From Dysgonomonas hofstadii (GTDB lineage: Bacteria > Bacteroidota > Bacteroidia > Bacteroidales > Dysgonomonadaceae): DNA of 64,000 nt. This document shows positions 9,276-18,940 of this stretch, piece by piece. The notes beneath the pieces are model-generated. The model was not told where the DNA came from and made no database searches. It saw only the letters and a list, made by a program, of their open reading frames with translations. How positions within the stretch are numbered: position 1 is the first letter of the stretch; each line of letters opens with the position of its first letter. The stretch is from positions 248,001 through 312,000 of the forward strand of contig NZ_JACIEP010000003.1 of assembly GCF_014196915.1 (NCBI RefSeq). The letters run 5' to 3'. The position numbers were made by a program, and so were the translations under genes.

Positions 9276-9299
9276 ATATATATATATATGCACATTGTA

Positions 9300-9340
9300 A
9301 AAAATCCCTTGTAGATAAATTCTACAAGGGATTTTTATTT
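9300..9340. terminator. Bidirectional intrinsic terminator between GH20 and hexokinase
   Basis: A perfect 16-bp stem (arms 9300-9315 and 9321-9336, core atcccttgtaga / tctacaagggat) with a 5-nt loop has an A-run on one side and a T-run on the other. It therefore works on both strands. It lies between the stops of two convergent genes. Confidence 0.93.
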
Positions 9341-9357
9341 TGATATATATTTTATAT

Positions 9358-10566
9358 TTAAGATAATGCTGCTATAGCCGACCCAATCAGATTGGCATTA
9401 TCCATTTTAGATACATATACATGAACATCTTTCAGACCCATTTCATCAAGAAGATCCTGAAGCTCAGCCATTACAATATTTTTATAGTTTTTACCTTTTC
9501 TGTATTCACTCCAGAATAAGCTACCTTCGGCAACAAGCTTAATGCGTTTTATTGATGGATCGTTCTCTACAAGGACCAAAGCCAGTCCTGCCAGTGATGC
9601 AGCCACAAGCTTAGCCGAACGCTCATATATCTGGGCAGCCACTTTTACATATTTTTTCTTATGTATATCAGGATAGTTCATTATACTGGTCAGCTTTTGA
9701 GCATCGAATCTTTCTTCAAATTCATCGCAAGGGAAAACAGCTTTCAATATTTCACCCAGATACATTCCCGATACGGCTTTCTCGAAGCGTTGAGCTCCTT
9801 TAGCATCAGAACGGGCATCGACATTCTCATCAACAACTGTCAGATGTGGAGGGTTGAAATTTCCGGATTCCAGATTTACCGGGATCAGGCCACCTTCTTT
9901 ATAATCCGGGTTCAGCTTTTTAATGTTTTCCGATTTTATGAAAGTCGCCATATTTGTACCCGTTCCTACGATCAATCCAATGTATGCATCGTAATTGCTT
10001 TCAGTAAGTCCGGCGAACAGGCTGGCAACAGTGTCATTAATGACTTTTATCCCGGTAAATTTCACTTCATTTCTTTTGTTCAGATAATCTACCAGTGGTT
10101 GGCCTACAGGCTTACCTATCATTTCTTTGATATCTACCCCTTTAGTCCAGCGAAGAAGTTTGGCATCTCCGTTAAGCATCGACTCGGCTGGATAAGAAAA
10201 ACAATAGCCGATTGGATTTTCTTTTGTACGCTTGATTTCACCTATCGGATCTGCTTGTTCTTTAAACAGATCTTCTTCTGTGAATCCCGGGGTTTTCATT
10301 ACTGACAGATCTTTTTTCCATCCGTTTTCAGGGTGAATTGTAGGCTCTCCGTTCTCGAAATCAACCACAGCTACCCGATAATTTGTTCCTCCCAAATCGA
10401 GAACAGTAGCCTGGCCGTTTATTCCCGAAGTTTTAGGATTTATATAGGTCGGGATACATTGCACCTCGGCACCTTCTTCTCTTAGTCCTGTTTCTACTTT
10501 TAATTTCAAAGACTGCGCAATTTCCACAAGCTGCTTCGTTTTCAGATGAAAGACATTCTTCTTCAT
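9358..10566 (-). CDS. Hexokinase (eukaryotic-type, PF00349/PF03727)
   Basis: This cytoplasmic sugar kinase of 402 aa belongs to the actin-fold hexokinase family and not to ROK or BadF. The N-terminal lobe has the phosphate-binding DLGGTNYR (about 57-64). The catalytic Asp sits in VINDTVASLFAG (Asp about 178), the second glycine loop is GLIVGTGTNMATF, and the C-terminal lobe has KRIKLVAEGSLFW. Length is close to the 400-460 usual for single-domain bacterial hexokinases. It would phosphorylate glucose, and perhaps other hexoses, at C6. It is transcribed alone, away from the RND operon and toward GH20. Confidence 0.93.
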   Translation of the reverse strand: MKKNVFHLKTKQLVEIAQSLKLKVETGLREEGAEVQCIPTYINPKTSGINGQATVLDLGGTNYRVAVVDFENGEPTIHPENGWKKDLSVMKTPGFTEEDLFKEQADPIGEIKRTKENPIGYCFSYPAESMLNGDAKLLRWTKGVDIKEMIGKPVGQPLVDYLNKRNEVKFTGIKVINDTVASLFAGLTESNYDAYIGLIVGTGTNMATFIKSENIKKLNPDYKEGGLIPVNLESGNFNPPHLTVVDENVDARSDAKGAQRFEKAVSGMYLGEILKAVFPCDEFEERFDAQKLTSIMNYPDIHKKKYVKVAAQIYERSAKLVAASLAGLALVLVENDPSIKRIKLVAEGSLFWSEYRKGKNYKNIVMAELQDLLDEMGLKDVHVYVSKMDNANLIGSAIAALS

Positions 10567-10912
10567 ATGGTATTTTTGTTAATTAAGATGTTTCTAGACA
10601 TGCAAATATAGATAATTGATATCATATTACAGCTTCTACTTTCATTATAATAACTATTTTTATACAAGCATTTATATTCATTATCGATTAAATTTGCAGT
10701 TTAATTAATAATTGTTTATCAATGCAAATAAATACTAAAGTTACTTCTCCGAATTAAACCTTTTGTGTTATTTTAGATCGGATTAGCGTGAGTTTTTGAG
10801 TTAACTCGGTTTTAGGAAAGATTTAAAGAAATCAATCTGTTGTAATTTTACTGGATTCTATGCTTTTTATATAATAATAGCATAGTTTTCCATATTATCT
10901 ATAATTCTGATT
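10567..10912. other. Divergent intergenic region between hexokinase and RND operon
   Basis: This 346-bp AT-rich region holds the hexokinase -7 box. A second TAnnTTTG match at 10689-10696 faces the RND operon but is over 200 bp from its start. A 7-bp inverted repeat (ctatgct at 10858-10864, agcatag at 10879-10885) lies 28 bp before the adaptor ATG and could be an operator or leader hairpin. No open reading frame of note is present. Confidence 0.4.
10603..10610 (-). promoter_or_regulatory. -7 box for hexokinase
   Basis: CAAATATA on the plus strand reads TATATTTG on the minus strand, an exact TAnnTTTG. It lies 37 bp upstream of the hexokinase start. The -33 box is not recognisable. Confidence 0.5.
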
Positions 10913-12016
10913 ATGAATAAAAAAACGAGAATTGCTCTTATTGTTGTTATTGTCCTGTTCATTGCAGGAATGGCTTTATACCCGAAAATTAGTGCATGGA
11001 TGTCGGCTGACAACAACCCTTCATCCTCTTCCGGTACAGAAAATGGAGGCTCTGGCCGTCGTTCCCTGAATGTAAACGCCCAGATATTAAGGTTTGAGAA
11101 CCTGACGGACGAGATACGGACAAAAGGATTGTTAATTCCGGATGAAGAAGTAGACCTCTCATTTGAGACCTCCGGTAAAATTACAGAAATTCATTTTAAT
11201 GAAGGTTCTGCTGTTAAAAAGGGACAATTGCTGGCGAAAGTAAATGATAAACCATTACAGGCCGAATTGAAGAAACTGGAAGCACAGATCCCTTTGGCAC
11301 AAGACCGGGTATTTCGTCAGAAAGCCTTATTAGCCAAAGATGCGGTAAGCCAGGAAGCTTATGAATCGGTAAATACCGAACTGGAAAAACTAATGGCCGA
11401 TATAGAGCTGGTAAAATCTCGTATATTACAGACTGAATTAAGGGCTCCTTTCGATGGAATAATAGGTCTTCGCCTTATAAGTGAAGGAACATATGCATCT
11501 CCTACAACAATAGTATCCCGCCTGACAAAAATTTCTCCACTCAAAATAGAATTTTCAGTTAACGAAGCGTATGTAAATAATGTAAAAGCAGGCACACCAC
11601 TGACATTTACAATAGACAATGATATGAGTACTTATCACGCTTCGGTCTATGCCGTGGAATCCAACCTTGACAGAAGTACGCTGACATTGAAGGCCCGTGC
11701 ATTATATCCTAATCCGGGAGGAAGGCTCAAACCGGGACTTTCTACTAATATCAATATAAAATTACAGGAGATAAAGAATACTATAGTAATTCCCAGCCTT
11801 TCTACTATTGCCGAAATGGGACGGGATATTGCTTATGTATACAAGAACGGTAAAGCCCAGCAAGTAGAACTCCGCAAGGGTATGCGTACGGCTTCATCGA
11901 TACAGGTAATAAATGGGCTGAATGCAGGTGATACATTATTGGTTACAGGCGTAATGCAATTACGTGATGGAGCCCCTGTAGTTATTGACAATTTTGTAGA
12001 TAATGTGAGCAATTAA
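10913..12016 (+). CDS. RND efflux periplasmic adaptor subunit
   Basis: This membrane-fusion protein (367 aa) of the AcrA/MexA class links the RND pump to a TolC protein. A single N-terminal membrane segment (about residues 7-23, ALIVVIVLFIAGMALY) is followed by a Ser/Gly-rich linker (PSSSSGTENGGSG). Next come a lipoyl half-motif (GKITEIHFNEGSAVKKGQLL), a short helical hairpin (about 110-160), the second lipoyl half (LRAPFDGIIGLRLISEGTY), a beta barrel and a membrane-proximal domain ending DGAPVVID. The pump gene begins 16 bp downstream and a TolC-like gene completes the set. The uncleaved anchor, instead of an AcrA-type lipobox, resembles the short-hairpin adaptors of the MexH/BesA type. Confidence 0.94.
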   Translation: MNKKTRIALIVVIVLFIAGMALYPKISAWMSADNNPSSSSGTENGGSGRRSLNVNAQILRFENLTDEIRTKGLLIPDEEVDLSFETSGKITEIHFNEGSAVKKGQLLAKVNDKPLQAELKKLEAQIPLAQDRVFRQKALLAKDAVSQEAYESVNTELEKLMADIELVKSRILQTELRAPFDGIIGLRLISEGTYASPTTIVSRLTKISPLKIEFSVNEAYVNNVKAGTPLTFTIDNDMSTYHASVYAVESNLDRSTLTLKARALYPNPGGRLKPGLSTNINIKLQEIKNTIVIPSLSTIAEMGRDIAYVYKNGKAQQVELRKGMRTASSIQVINGLNAGDTLLVTGVMQLRDGAPVVIDNFVDNVSN

Positions 12017-12032
12017 GATTTGAAATAAAGAG

Positions 12033-15000
12033 ATGACAGTATCAGAATTAAGTATAAAACGCCCCGTATTATCCACAGTATTTGTATTGATCATATTCCT
12101 GCTGGGAATGATCGGTTATACATATCTTGGAGTGCGGGAATATCCGAATATCGATAATCCGATCATTTCTGTGAATGTTTCATATCCGGGAGCAAATGCA
12201 GAAATAATCGAAAACCAGATAACCGAACCTCTCGAACAGAATATCAATGGGATTCCGGGAATCCGTTCTTTGTCAAGTAGTAGCAGCCAGGGACAATGCC
12301 GCATTACAATTGAATTTGAATTATCTGTCGATCTGGAAACAGCGGCAAACGATGTGCGCGATAAAGTTTCACGTGCACAGCGCTACCTTCCCAGCGACTG
12401 TGACCCACCAACCGTTTCAAAATCGGATGCCGATGCCAGTCCTATCATTCAGATAAGTATCCAAAGTGAAAAACGCTCATTATTAGAATTGAGTGAAATC
12501 GCCGAACTTACTGTAAAAGAACGTTTACAAACCATACCAAATGTAAGTGCTGTAGAATTATGGGGACAAAACCGTTACTCGATGCGTCTTTGGCTCGATC
12601 CGGTAAAGATGGCTTCTTATGGCATTACTCCTATGGATGTAAAAAGCGCAGTGGACAGGGAAAATGTAGAATTGCCTTCGGGAAGCATCGAAGGTGACGC
12701 TTTGGAATTATCTATCCGCACATTAGGGTTAATGCAGACACCAGAGGAATTTAACAATATGATTATCAAGGAAGATAATTATAATGTTGTCCGATTCAAG
12801 GACGTGGGTACGGCAGAACTGGGAACAGAAGACCATCGTAGCCTCATGCGCCGTAATGGTGTACCGGCCGTAAATACGGTTATTATACCACAGCCGGGAG
12901 CAAACCAGATAGAGATATCGAATGAAGCGATGATTCGTATCGAACAACTGAAGAAAGACCTTCCCGAGGATGTTATCATAGATGTAGCCTTTGATAACAC
13001 CAAGTTTATCCGGGCGTCCATTTCCGAAGTGGAAGAGACTGTATATATTGCCTTTATACTGGTAGTAATTATCATATTCCTCTTCCTTCGCGACTGGCGT
13101 GTAACACTTATTCCTTGTGTGGTGATACCCGTTTCGCTGGTAGGAGCATTCTTTGTTATGTATGTTGCAGGATTTTCCATTAATGTATTGTCTATGCTTG
13201 CGGTAGTATTGGCAGTGGGGCTTGTGGTGGATGACGCCATTGTGGTCACGGAGAATATCTATCTGAAAATAGAGGCCGGAATGACGCCAAAAGAAGCCGG
13301 GATAGAAGGTTCGAAAGAAATATTCTTTGCAGTAATATCCACGACGATAACAGTGGTTGCCGTATTCTTCCCTATAGTTTTCCTCGAGGGTATGACCGGG
13401 CGTCTGTTTCGAGAATTTAGTATCGTGGTGGCAGGAGCTGTGCTTATTTCAGCATTCGTAGCACTGACATTTACCCCGATGCTGGCAACTAAGTTGCTGA
13501 AGAAAAGAGATAACCCGAATTGGTTCTATCGCAAAACCGATCCTTTCTTTGTCGGAATGACCAATGGCTATCATAACTTGCTTAATAAATTTCTGAAAGC
13601 AAAAATTATTATCTGGCCTATAATTATTGTAACTCTCGTATTAATTGTATATCTGATGAAAGCAATACCGTCTGAAATGGCTCCATTGGAAGACCGCTCT
13701 CAGATAACAGTCAGAACAAGCGGGCCAGAAGGTTCTACTTACGAATATATGCGCAATTATACAGAAAAAATAGCAGTTATAGCCGATTCTGTCGCACCGG
13801 AAAGACTTATAAACACAATGCGTGTATGGACAGGAGGAGGGTTTATTAATGTGAGTCTTCCCGATATAAAAGACCGTAAGCGCAGCCAGATGGAAATTGC
13901 AGGTGAACTGACAAAAGCCGTAAGGGGAGAAACTGCTGCAAGAGCATTCGTCCAGCAGCAATCTACATTCGGCGGACGGCGGTCAAGTATGCCTGTGCAG
14001 TATGTTTTGCAGGCGCAGAATCTGGCTAAACTGGAAGAGTTTATTCCCGAATTTATGCGCAAGGTTTCGGAAAGCCCTGTATTCCAGATGTCTGATGTGA
14101 ATCTGAAATTTACTAAGCCCGAAACACGTATTATTATTGACCGCGACAAGGCAGCACTTTTGGGTGTAAGTACGCGGGATATCGGGCAAACACTACAATA
14201 TGCACTTAGTGGCCAGCGTATGGGATATTTCTATATGAATGGTAAGCAATACCAGATTCTGGGAGAGATAAACCGTCAGCAACGTAATACCCCACTCGAC
14301 CTGAAATCTATCTATCTGAAAAACCTCACAGGAAATATGATCCAGATGGATAATCTTGTAAGGTTGGAAGAAAGTGTTGCCCCACCTCAATTATACCGGT
14401 ATAACCGTTTCAACTCTGCGACCGTTTCGGCCGGACTTGCACCGGGAGTAACTATCGGGGCGGCTCTCGACGAAATGGACCGTATAGCAAAAGAAACTCT
14501 TGATGATACTTTCCGCACTGCATTGTCGGGAGATTCAAAAGAATTCAGGGAAAGTTCGTCCAGCCTTATGTTTGCCTTTATTTTAGCTATTCTACTAATA
14601 TTCCTCATATTGGCAGCGCAGTTTGAAAGCTTCAAAGACCCGTTTGTGATCATGCTCACGGTACCACTGGCTATTGCAGGAGCACTTATCTTTATGTATC
14701 TTACGGGGGTCACGATGAATATATTCAGCCAGATCGGTATAATTATGCTTATCGGATTGGTGGCCAAAAATGGTATCCTTATCGTTGAATTTGCCAACCA
14801 GCGGCAAGAAATGGGTATGAGCAAAATGGAAGCAATACAGGGAGCTGCAGTCCAGCGTCTCCGCCCTATTCTTATGACTAGTTTTTCTACCATACTGGGG
14901 CTGATCCCATTGGCGTTGGCTAGTGCCGAAGGAGCTAACGGACGTATAGCTATGGGTACGGCTGTAATAGGTGGAATGCTTGTTTCCACTATGCTGACCA

Positions 15001-15098
15001 TATTTATTGTTCCGGCTATGTACCTGTATATATCCACAAACAGAGGTGGAACGAAGACCGCAGAAGAAGTTGTGAATGAAAATAATGATATATTATAA
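12033..15098 (+). CDS. RND multidrug efflux pump, AcrB/HAE1 family
   Basis: This is the inner-membrane proton-driven pump, 1021 aa, the normal length for HAE1 RND proteins (about 1020-1050). It starts MTVSELSIKRPVLSTVF, with TM1 directly after, then the porter domain (YPGANAEIIENQITEPLE; VSRAQRYLP). The TM4 proton-relay motif AVGLVVDDAIVVTENIY carries the paired aspartates. The second half repeats the fold (SSSLMFAFILAILLIFLIL; LIGLVAKNGILIVEFANQ; RLRPILMTSFSTILGLIPLAL). Adaptor 16 bp upstream and TolC downstream complete the tripartite system. Substrates are probably amphiphilic compounds, by family. No TetR-type regulator gene is adjacent. Confidence 0.97.
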   Translation: MTVSELSIKRPVLSTVFVLIIFLLGMIGYTYLGVREYPNIDNPIISVNVSYPGANAEIIENQITEPLEQNINGIPGIRSLSSSSSQGQCRITIEFELSVDLETAANDVRDKVSRAQRYLPSDCDPPTVSKSDADASPIIQISIQSEKRSLLELSEIAELTVKERLQTIPNVSAVELWGQNRYSMRLWLDPVKMASYGITPMDVKSAVDRENVELPSGSIEGDALELSIRTLGLMQTPEEFNNMIIKEDNYNVVRFKDVGTAELGTEDHRSLMRRNGVPAVNTVIIPQPGANQIEISNEAMIRIEQLKKDLPEDVIIDVAFDNTKFIRASISEVEETVYIAFILVVIIIFLFLRDWRVTLIPCVVIPVSLVGAFFVMYVAGFSINVLSMLAVVLAVGLVVDDAIVVTENIYLKIEAGMTPKEAGIEGSKEIFFAVISTTITVVAVFFPIVFLEGMTGRLFREFSIVVAGAVLISAFVALTFTPMLATKLLKKRDNPNWFYRKTDPFFVGMTNGYHNLLNKFLKAKIIIWPIIIVTLVLIVYLMKAIPSEMAPLEDRSQITVRTSGPEGSTYEYMRNYTEKIAVIADSVAPERLINTMRVWTGGGFINVSLPDIKDRKRSQMEIAGELTKAVRGETAARAFVQQQSTFGGRRSSMPVQYVLQAQNLAKLEEFIPEFMRKVSESPVFQMSDVNLKFTKPETRIIIDRDKAALLGVSTRDIGQTLQYALSGQRMGYFYMNGKQYQILGEINRQQRNTPLDLKSIYLKNLTGNMIQMDNLVRLEESVAPPQLYRYNRFNSATVSAGLAPGVTIGAALDEMDRIAKETLDDTFRTALSGDSKEFRESSSSLMFAFILAILLIFLILAAQFESFKDPFVIMLTVPLAIAGALIFMYLTGVTMNIFSQIGIIMLIGLVAKNGILIVEFANQRQEMGMSKMEAIQGAAVQRLRPILMTSFSTILGLIPLALASAEGANGRIAMGTAVIGGMLVSTMLTIFIVPAMYLYISTNRGGTKTAEEVVNENNDIL

Positions 15099-15117
15099 AT
15101 TTGCATTTTTCTTGGGA

Positions 15118-15250
15118 AACTTTATCTATGTAAGTAAAGTAATTATAAATTATGAGTTATAAGTTATGAATGTGAAATACAAAAACCTGAAAATTATTCT
15201 TTGCGTCTTAGCGACTTTGCGAGATAATCTGTCAGAAGTGTCAGGTTTTG
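15118..15250. repeat. Composite intergenic element, copy A (inverted copy at 27054-27193)
   Basis: The element opens with a 22-bp block (starting aactttatctatgtaagt, 15118-15139) that is found exactly, inverted, at 27172-27193. It continues with an AT-rich repeat (aattatgagttat type) and ends with gcgactttgcgagataatct and cagaagtgtcaggtttt, which also match the other copy nearly perfectly. The phrase ctttgcgtcttagcgactttgcg is a common Bacteroidota intergenic wording. It lies between the RND pump and TolC genes, so it is transcribed within the operon. Confidence 0.75.
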
Positions 15251-15256
15251 TTTTCT

Positions 15257-15330
15257 GTCATGCTAGAGCGAAGCGAAGCATCCGTAATGTAGAACCTTTG
15301 TCCCTGAGGATGACAAAAAAGCATATGCTC
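15257..15330. repeat. Dispersed intergenic repeat (GAGCGAAGCGAAGCATC type)
   Basis: The stretch tgtcatgctagagcgaagcg with aagcatccg and a downstream ctgaggatgaca is the kind of short repeat widely scattered in Bacteroidota genomes. It is noncoding; the small open frame across it and the preceding element is not a gene. Confidence 0.45.
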
Positions 15331-15390
15331 TGCCCAAACGAACAAAGAAAAAATTAAAATATGCGTCAACTTTGTCAACTTTTTTATAAT

Positions 15391-16707
15391 ATGAAAAAAT
15401 ATATACCACTAATATTATTTATATTAACTCCTGTTGTTTGCAGTTCGCAAGCCATATACGATCTGAAAAGTTGTATCGCATTAGGTTTACAACAAAATTA
15501 TGATATCAGAATTATTCGTAATAATCAGGAAATATCGGATAATAATTTCACAATCGGTAATGCCGGCTATTTACCTACTGTCGATCTGACCGCAGGATAT
15601 TCAGGTACATCAAATAATGTTACCCAAAATCTGGCAGATGGAGGACAGAATAAAAACAATGGTGTAAACAACCAGTTGCTGGATGCTGGAGTAAGCCTGA
15701 ACTGGACTGTATTCGACGGATTCAATATCCAAACAAATTATAAACGGCTGAAAGAATTACAACAGATGGGCGAACTGAATACCCGTCTCGAAATCGAAAA
15801 TTTCATTTCTAATCTTACAGCAGAATATTATAATTATATCCAGCAGAATATACGACTTAATAATCTGAAGTCAGCAGTTAAATTGTCGAAAGAGCGTCTT
15901 CGTATCGTTGAAGCCCGTTACGAGATAGGTGCAGGTTCGCGCCTGGAGATGCAACAAGCCCGTGTTGACTTCAATAGTGACAGTTCCAGCCTTATAAAAC
16001 AGCAGGAAATCCTATATACTTCACGTATTACTCTTAATCAGTTGATGGCGGTAGATCAGATAGATCAGTTGATAATAACCACTGATACAGTAATAAAATT
16101 TGATGAATTCCTGGATCGAAGTAATGTATGGGGTAGGACGTTATCTCAAAACACATTCTTGCTATTGGCCGATAAAAATAAGAATCTGAGTGTTTTAGAT
16201 CTAAAAACCGCACAAAGTGAAAACTATCCGTATCTCAGACTGAATGCAGGATATGGTATATCTAAGAATATATATAATACGGGAACTATTGATAATCAGC
16301 GTACGTTAGGTTTAAATTATGGCTTTACTGTCGGCTTCAACCTTTTCAGCGGATTTAATAGAAAAAGAAAGCAACGTAATGCTAAAATAGAGATAGAGAA
16401 TAAGCAACTTCAATTCGAACAAACAACATTATCCTTGAAGGCCGACCTGTCGAATATGTGGATGGCTTACAAGAATAATATAGAATTGACAAACCTGGAA
16501 CGGGAAAACGTAGAAACTGCCCGAGAGAACCATGAAATAGCAGTGGAGCGTTATAAACTGGGTGATCTGGCCGGTATAGAATTACGTGAAGCTCAGAATA
16601 GTTTGCTTGAAGCCGAGGAGCGTCTCGTTACGGCCGAATATAATACAAAACTCTGTGAAATATCGCTTATGCAAATCAGCGGACAGGTAATGAATTACGC
16701 AGAATAA
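15391..16707 (+). CDS. TolC-family outer-membrane protein of the RND operon
   Basis: This is the outer-membrane exit duct partner of the preceding RND pump, 438 aa from the ATG at 15391. That start gives a clean signal peptide (MKKYIPLILFILTPVVCSSQ); the upstream ATG at 15361 adds ten residues with no signal character. Two OEP repeats are visible: the first has the beta segment GYLPTVDLTAGYSG and long helices with ERLRIVEARYEIGAGSRLEMQQA; the second has YPYLRLNAGYGI, GFNLFSGF and ERYKLGDLAGIELREAQNSL. The gap to the pump gene is about 290 bp and filled with repeat elements, but the strand and gene order (adaptor, pump, TolC) are standard, so co-transcription is likely. Confidence 0.94.
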   Translation: MKKYIPLILFILTPVVCSSQAIYDLKSCIALGLQQNYDIRIIRNNQEISDNNFTIGNAGYLPTVDLTAGYSGTSNNVTQNLADGGQNKNNGVNNQLLDAGVSLNWTVFDGFNIQTNYKRLKELQQMGELNTRLEIENFISNLTAEYYNYIQQNIRLNNLKSAVKLSKERLRIVEARYEIGAGSRLEMQQARVDFNSDSSSLIKQQEILYTSRITLNQLMAVDQIDQLIITTDTVIKFDEFLDRSNVWGRTLSQNTFLLLADKNKNLSVLDLKTAQSENYPYLRLNAGYGISKNIYNTGTIDNQRTLGLNYGFTVGFNLFSGFNRKRKQRNAKIEIENKQLQFEQTTLSLKADLSNMWMAYKNNIELTNLERENVETARENHEIAVERYKLGDLAGIELREAQNSLLEAEERLVTAEYNTKLCEISLMQISGQVMNYAE

Positions 16708-16740
16708 TTATTAGAGTTTATATTCAATAAAAGAGTAAGC

Positions 16741-16890
16741 TACATATTTTTAGTTTTTTTTTAGTTGCCACGACTTTCAAGTCGTGGATAATGATACCGA
16801 TAGTAAACGACTTTAGTCAAAACATTTTGGCTAAAGCTATTATCTGATTGGATTATTATCCTCCAGCTAAAGCAGGAGGCAATTAAATTA
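16741..16890. repeat. Hairpin-rich repeat between convergent genes
   Basis: A perfect palindrome ccacgactttcaagtcgtgg (16768-16787) is followed by cgactttagtc and ggctaaagc motifs and a second hairpin cctccagctaaagcaggagg (16860-16879). This looks like a Bacteroidota repeat family built on CTTTAG/CTAAAG words. It sits between the convergent TolC and acyltransferase genes and may also stop transcription. Confidence 0.6.
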
Positions 16891-16913
16891 CAGAGAATAA
16901 ACCATATATAATT

Positions 16914-18068
16914 TTATTGAATATTTATATTCTTCTTTTGTTTAAGAAAACGATTCGTCAGGTATTTTCGTACAGGCATATCATAAAACTTCAAACAGAT
17001 GTATGCCAGAATAATACTACCGATGACAACTCCTGCCGCACCGGGCAATGATTCCTCAAAAGTGAGGTTATTATTTTTCACCCAGGCAAAATACAGATAA
17101 ATAAACGGGTAGTGCACCATATACAAAGGATAAGAGATATCGCCCAGAAACTTGCATATCCGGGTCGTATACTTGTCGGTGCTTTTTCCTGAAGCCCCAA
17201 GGTAAACAAGGAGTGGAAAAAAAACAATACAGCACATTGTATCATACATTCCGTTCATCCATAAATGTTCGGCTCCGCCGATACGTGGTACAGCCAAAAG
17301 GGCAACAACGGACAAGCTGCATATCCAGAAAGCTGCCTTTACCTTAGCCGGTTTGAAAATACGGGAAAGGAGTAATCCGGCAGAAAAAGAAAACAGCAAT
17401 CGTAGGGAGCCTCCGGTGAATTCAGTCCCGGTCAGTGAAAATCCGACGCATATATCACCTAACGGCCCTAATATGGCAAATGAAGCCAGACCACATCCGG
17501 CAACAAAAACGAATGCCGCAAGAGCTTTGGTCGAAAATTTACGGATAAACAAAGCATAGAGGATATTACCGATATATTCAAAGAATAAAGACCAGCTCGG
17601 GCCATTCAGAGGGAACATTTCTCCCACACCCCGTATCTCGGTCCCGGGAGTAGCCGGAATCAACAGCATGTTAAGAAATGTAGCAATAAACAAAGCTATG
17701 GCAGGCACTACCGACACATCCCATACCGGGCAGCCTTGGGTATAAAACATAATCGCTCCTATGAGAGCTCCCATAACAACCATTGGGTGTAGACGTATAA
17801 TCCTGCGTTTGATAAAGTCTTTTGTCTTCATTTTACCCCACCGGTCGTCATAAGCATAACCTACTACAAATCCCGACAATATGAAGAAAAAATCGACGGC
17901 CAGGTAACCGTGATTGATGCGTTGATCTAAATGGCTGGTAGCAAAAGCTTCAAATATATGGAAGCATACTACTGTAATAGCCGCTACTCCACGTAAGCCA
18001 TCGAGAATATTGTAGTGTGGTTTTGTGTCGGCAAACGCAGCAGCAGTAGATATATGTGTTTTTAGCAT
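16914..18068 (-). CDS. Acyltransferase family 3 membrane protein
   Basis: This integral-membrane O-acyltransferase of the acyltransferase_3 (OatA/NolL-like) family is 384 aa from the ATG at 18068. The longer frame to 18128 adds twenty residues that do not fit the family. The start of the domain is clear: ILDGLRGVAAITVVCFHIFE, then DFFFILSGFVVGYAY, with the catalytic-type His in the first segment. About ten membrane segments follow, ending with YPLYMVHYPFIYLYF and a basic tail. Members acetylate or succinylate sugars of cell-surface glycans, peptidoglycan or antibiotics. There is no C-terminal SGNH domain, so it is not a full OatA. The gene stands alone and the acceptor is unknown. Confidence 0.9.
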   Translation of the reverse strand: MLKTHISTAAAFADTKPHYNILDGLRGVAAITVVCFHIFEAFATSHLDQRINHGYLAVDFFFILSGFVVGYAYDDRWGKMKTKDFIKRRIIRLHPMVVMGALIGAIMFYTQGCPVWDVSVVPAIALFIATFLNMLLIPATPGTEIRGVGEMFPLNGPSWSLFFEYIGNILYALFIRKFSTKALAAFVFVAGCGLASFAILGPLGDICVGFSLTGTEFTGGSLRLLFSFSAGLLLSRIFKPAKVKAAFWICSLSVVALLAVPRIGGAEHLWMNGMYDTMCCIVFFPLLVYLGASGKSTDKYTTRICKFLGDISYPLYMVHYPFIYLYFAWVKNNNLTFEESLPGAAGVVIGSIILAYICLKFYDMPVRKYLTNRFLKQKKNINIQ

Positions 18069-18178
18069 AAGGTAAATTCCCTGTTTTAATAATCCGCTTT
18101 TTCGAAAGAAAGTTCCAAAAGTAAGCAATTCATCTTATGATAGAAAATAACAACGCATAATATTAAGACCATAATGTG

Positions 18179-18940
18179 TTATTGTTTCTCAGTCAGATAT
18201 TTCCAGAATCGCTTGGGCATGTGCTGTCGCTGAAGTTTCAAATTAATACGTTCTTTTATGGTCATAGAATTGAAATATCCTTTCCAAAGTTCCTGGAATA
18301 TCTTTTCATCTTCGGCCATTAATTTTTCATCCAGTTTTCCACTCAGCAAATGTTCATCGTTATCGAGAGTCATCTCAACGACCGAATGTAAGTCATAGTA
18401 AAAGCCATAATGGCGTTTCACATCATAAATGACCCATTTCTGATCGGAAAATCTGTCTTTGAAGTGGTTAATGGCTAAGGGTAATGCATTGTGACGAGGC
18501 GATACCGGCGCGAAAAATATATCATCCGCAGCCTTTTGGAAACGGACAAACATCATCAGGTAATGTCTTTCGTGTGATACCCTCTTGGCCATCTGATGTA
18601 TTTCTAGCACATCACTATCTCCAAAATTCGTTTCTATAGGTATCTTGCTATCTAACGTTTTCCTTATATAGCGAAAAATAAGATCATCACTCCCCTCTTC
18701 TTCCGATAGCCACGCATAGGTAAGCATATTGCGGGCAAGCGCGCTCATTTTCTTGTCTAAGGCTTTCCATACACGGGTAGCCCGGTCTTCCTGGGTGGTT
18801 ACAGTATAACTATGTTCCATAAATAAAGGAGGGACATCTCCTTCTTTTAGCAATTTATCGGGGAACACTTTTCGGCTATACGCATCGAATATAGCTGTTA
18901 ATAACCCTTCGAATGTATTATCGTAAAAGAATACTGTCAT
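18179..18940 (-). CDS. Putative DNA repair protein, TIGR03915/DUF4130 family
   Basis: This 253-aa cytoplasmic protein of the DUF4130 family always accompanies the radical SAM protein encoded just upstream. Visible landmarks are the start VFFYDNTFEGLLTAIFDAY, the middle ETNFGDSDVLEIHQMAKRVSHERHYLMMFVRF, the segment SPRHNALPLAINHFKDRF, and the C-terminal KRFWKYLTEK. These fit TIGR03915. Its start codon overlaps the stop of the radical SAM gene by 4 bp, indicating translational coupling and joint function. The family is named putative DNA modification/repair from weak similarity to uracil-DNA glycosylase-like proteins; the reaction is not established to my knowledge. Confidence 0.9.
   Translation of the reverse strand: MTVFFYDNTFEGLLTAIFDAYSRKVFPDKLLKEGDVPPLFMEHSYTVTTQEDRATRVWKALDKKMSALARNMLTYAWLSEEEGSDDLIFRYIRKTLDSKIPIETNFGDSDVLEIHQMAKRVSHERHYLMMFVRFQKAADDIFFAPVSPRHNALPLAINHFKDRFSDQKWVIYDVKRHYGFYYDLHSVVEMTLDNDEHLLSGKLDEKLMAEDEKIFQELWKGYFNSMTIKERINLKLQRQHMPKRFWKYLTEKQ

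Noticed and set aside
9661-10305. 214-aa open frame antisense to hexokinase
   Set aside because: Shadow of a conserved kinase gene; no domain seen.
10689-10696. TAAATTTG as the promoter of the RND operon
   Set aside because: It fits the -7 consensus but is over 200 bp from the adaptor start and has no -33 box, so it is not called separately.
14387-15106. 239-aa open frame antisense to the RND pump
   Set aside because: It is the mirror of the strongly conserved second half of the pump gene; composition explains it.
15166-15357. 63-aa open frame before the RND tolC gene
   Set aside because: It lies wholly within two dispersed intergenic repeats and has no protein character.
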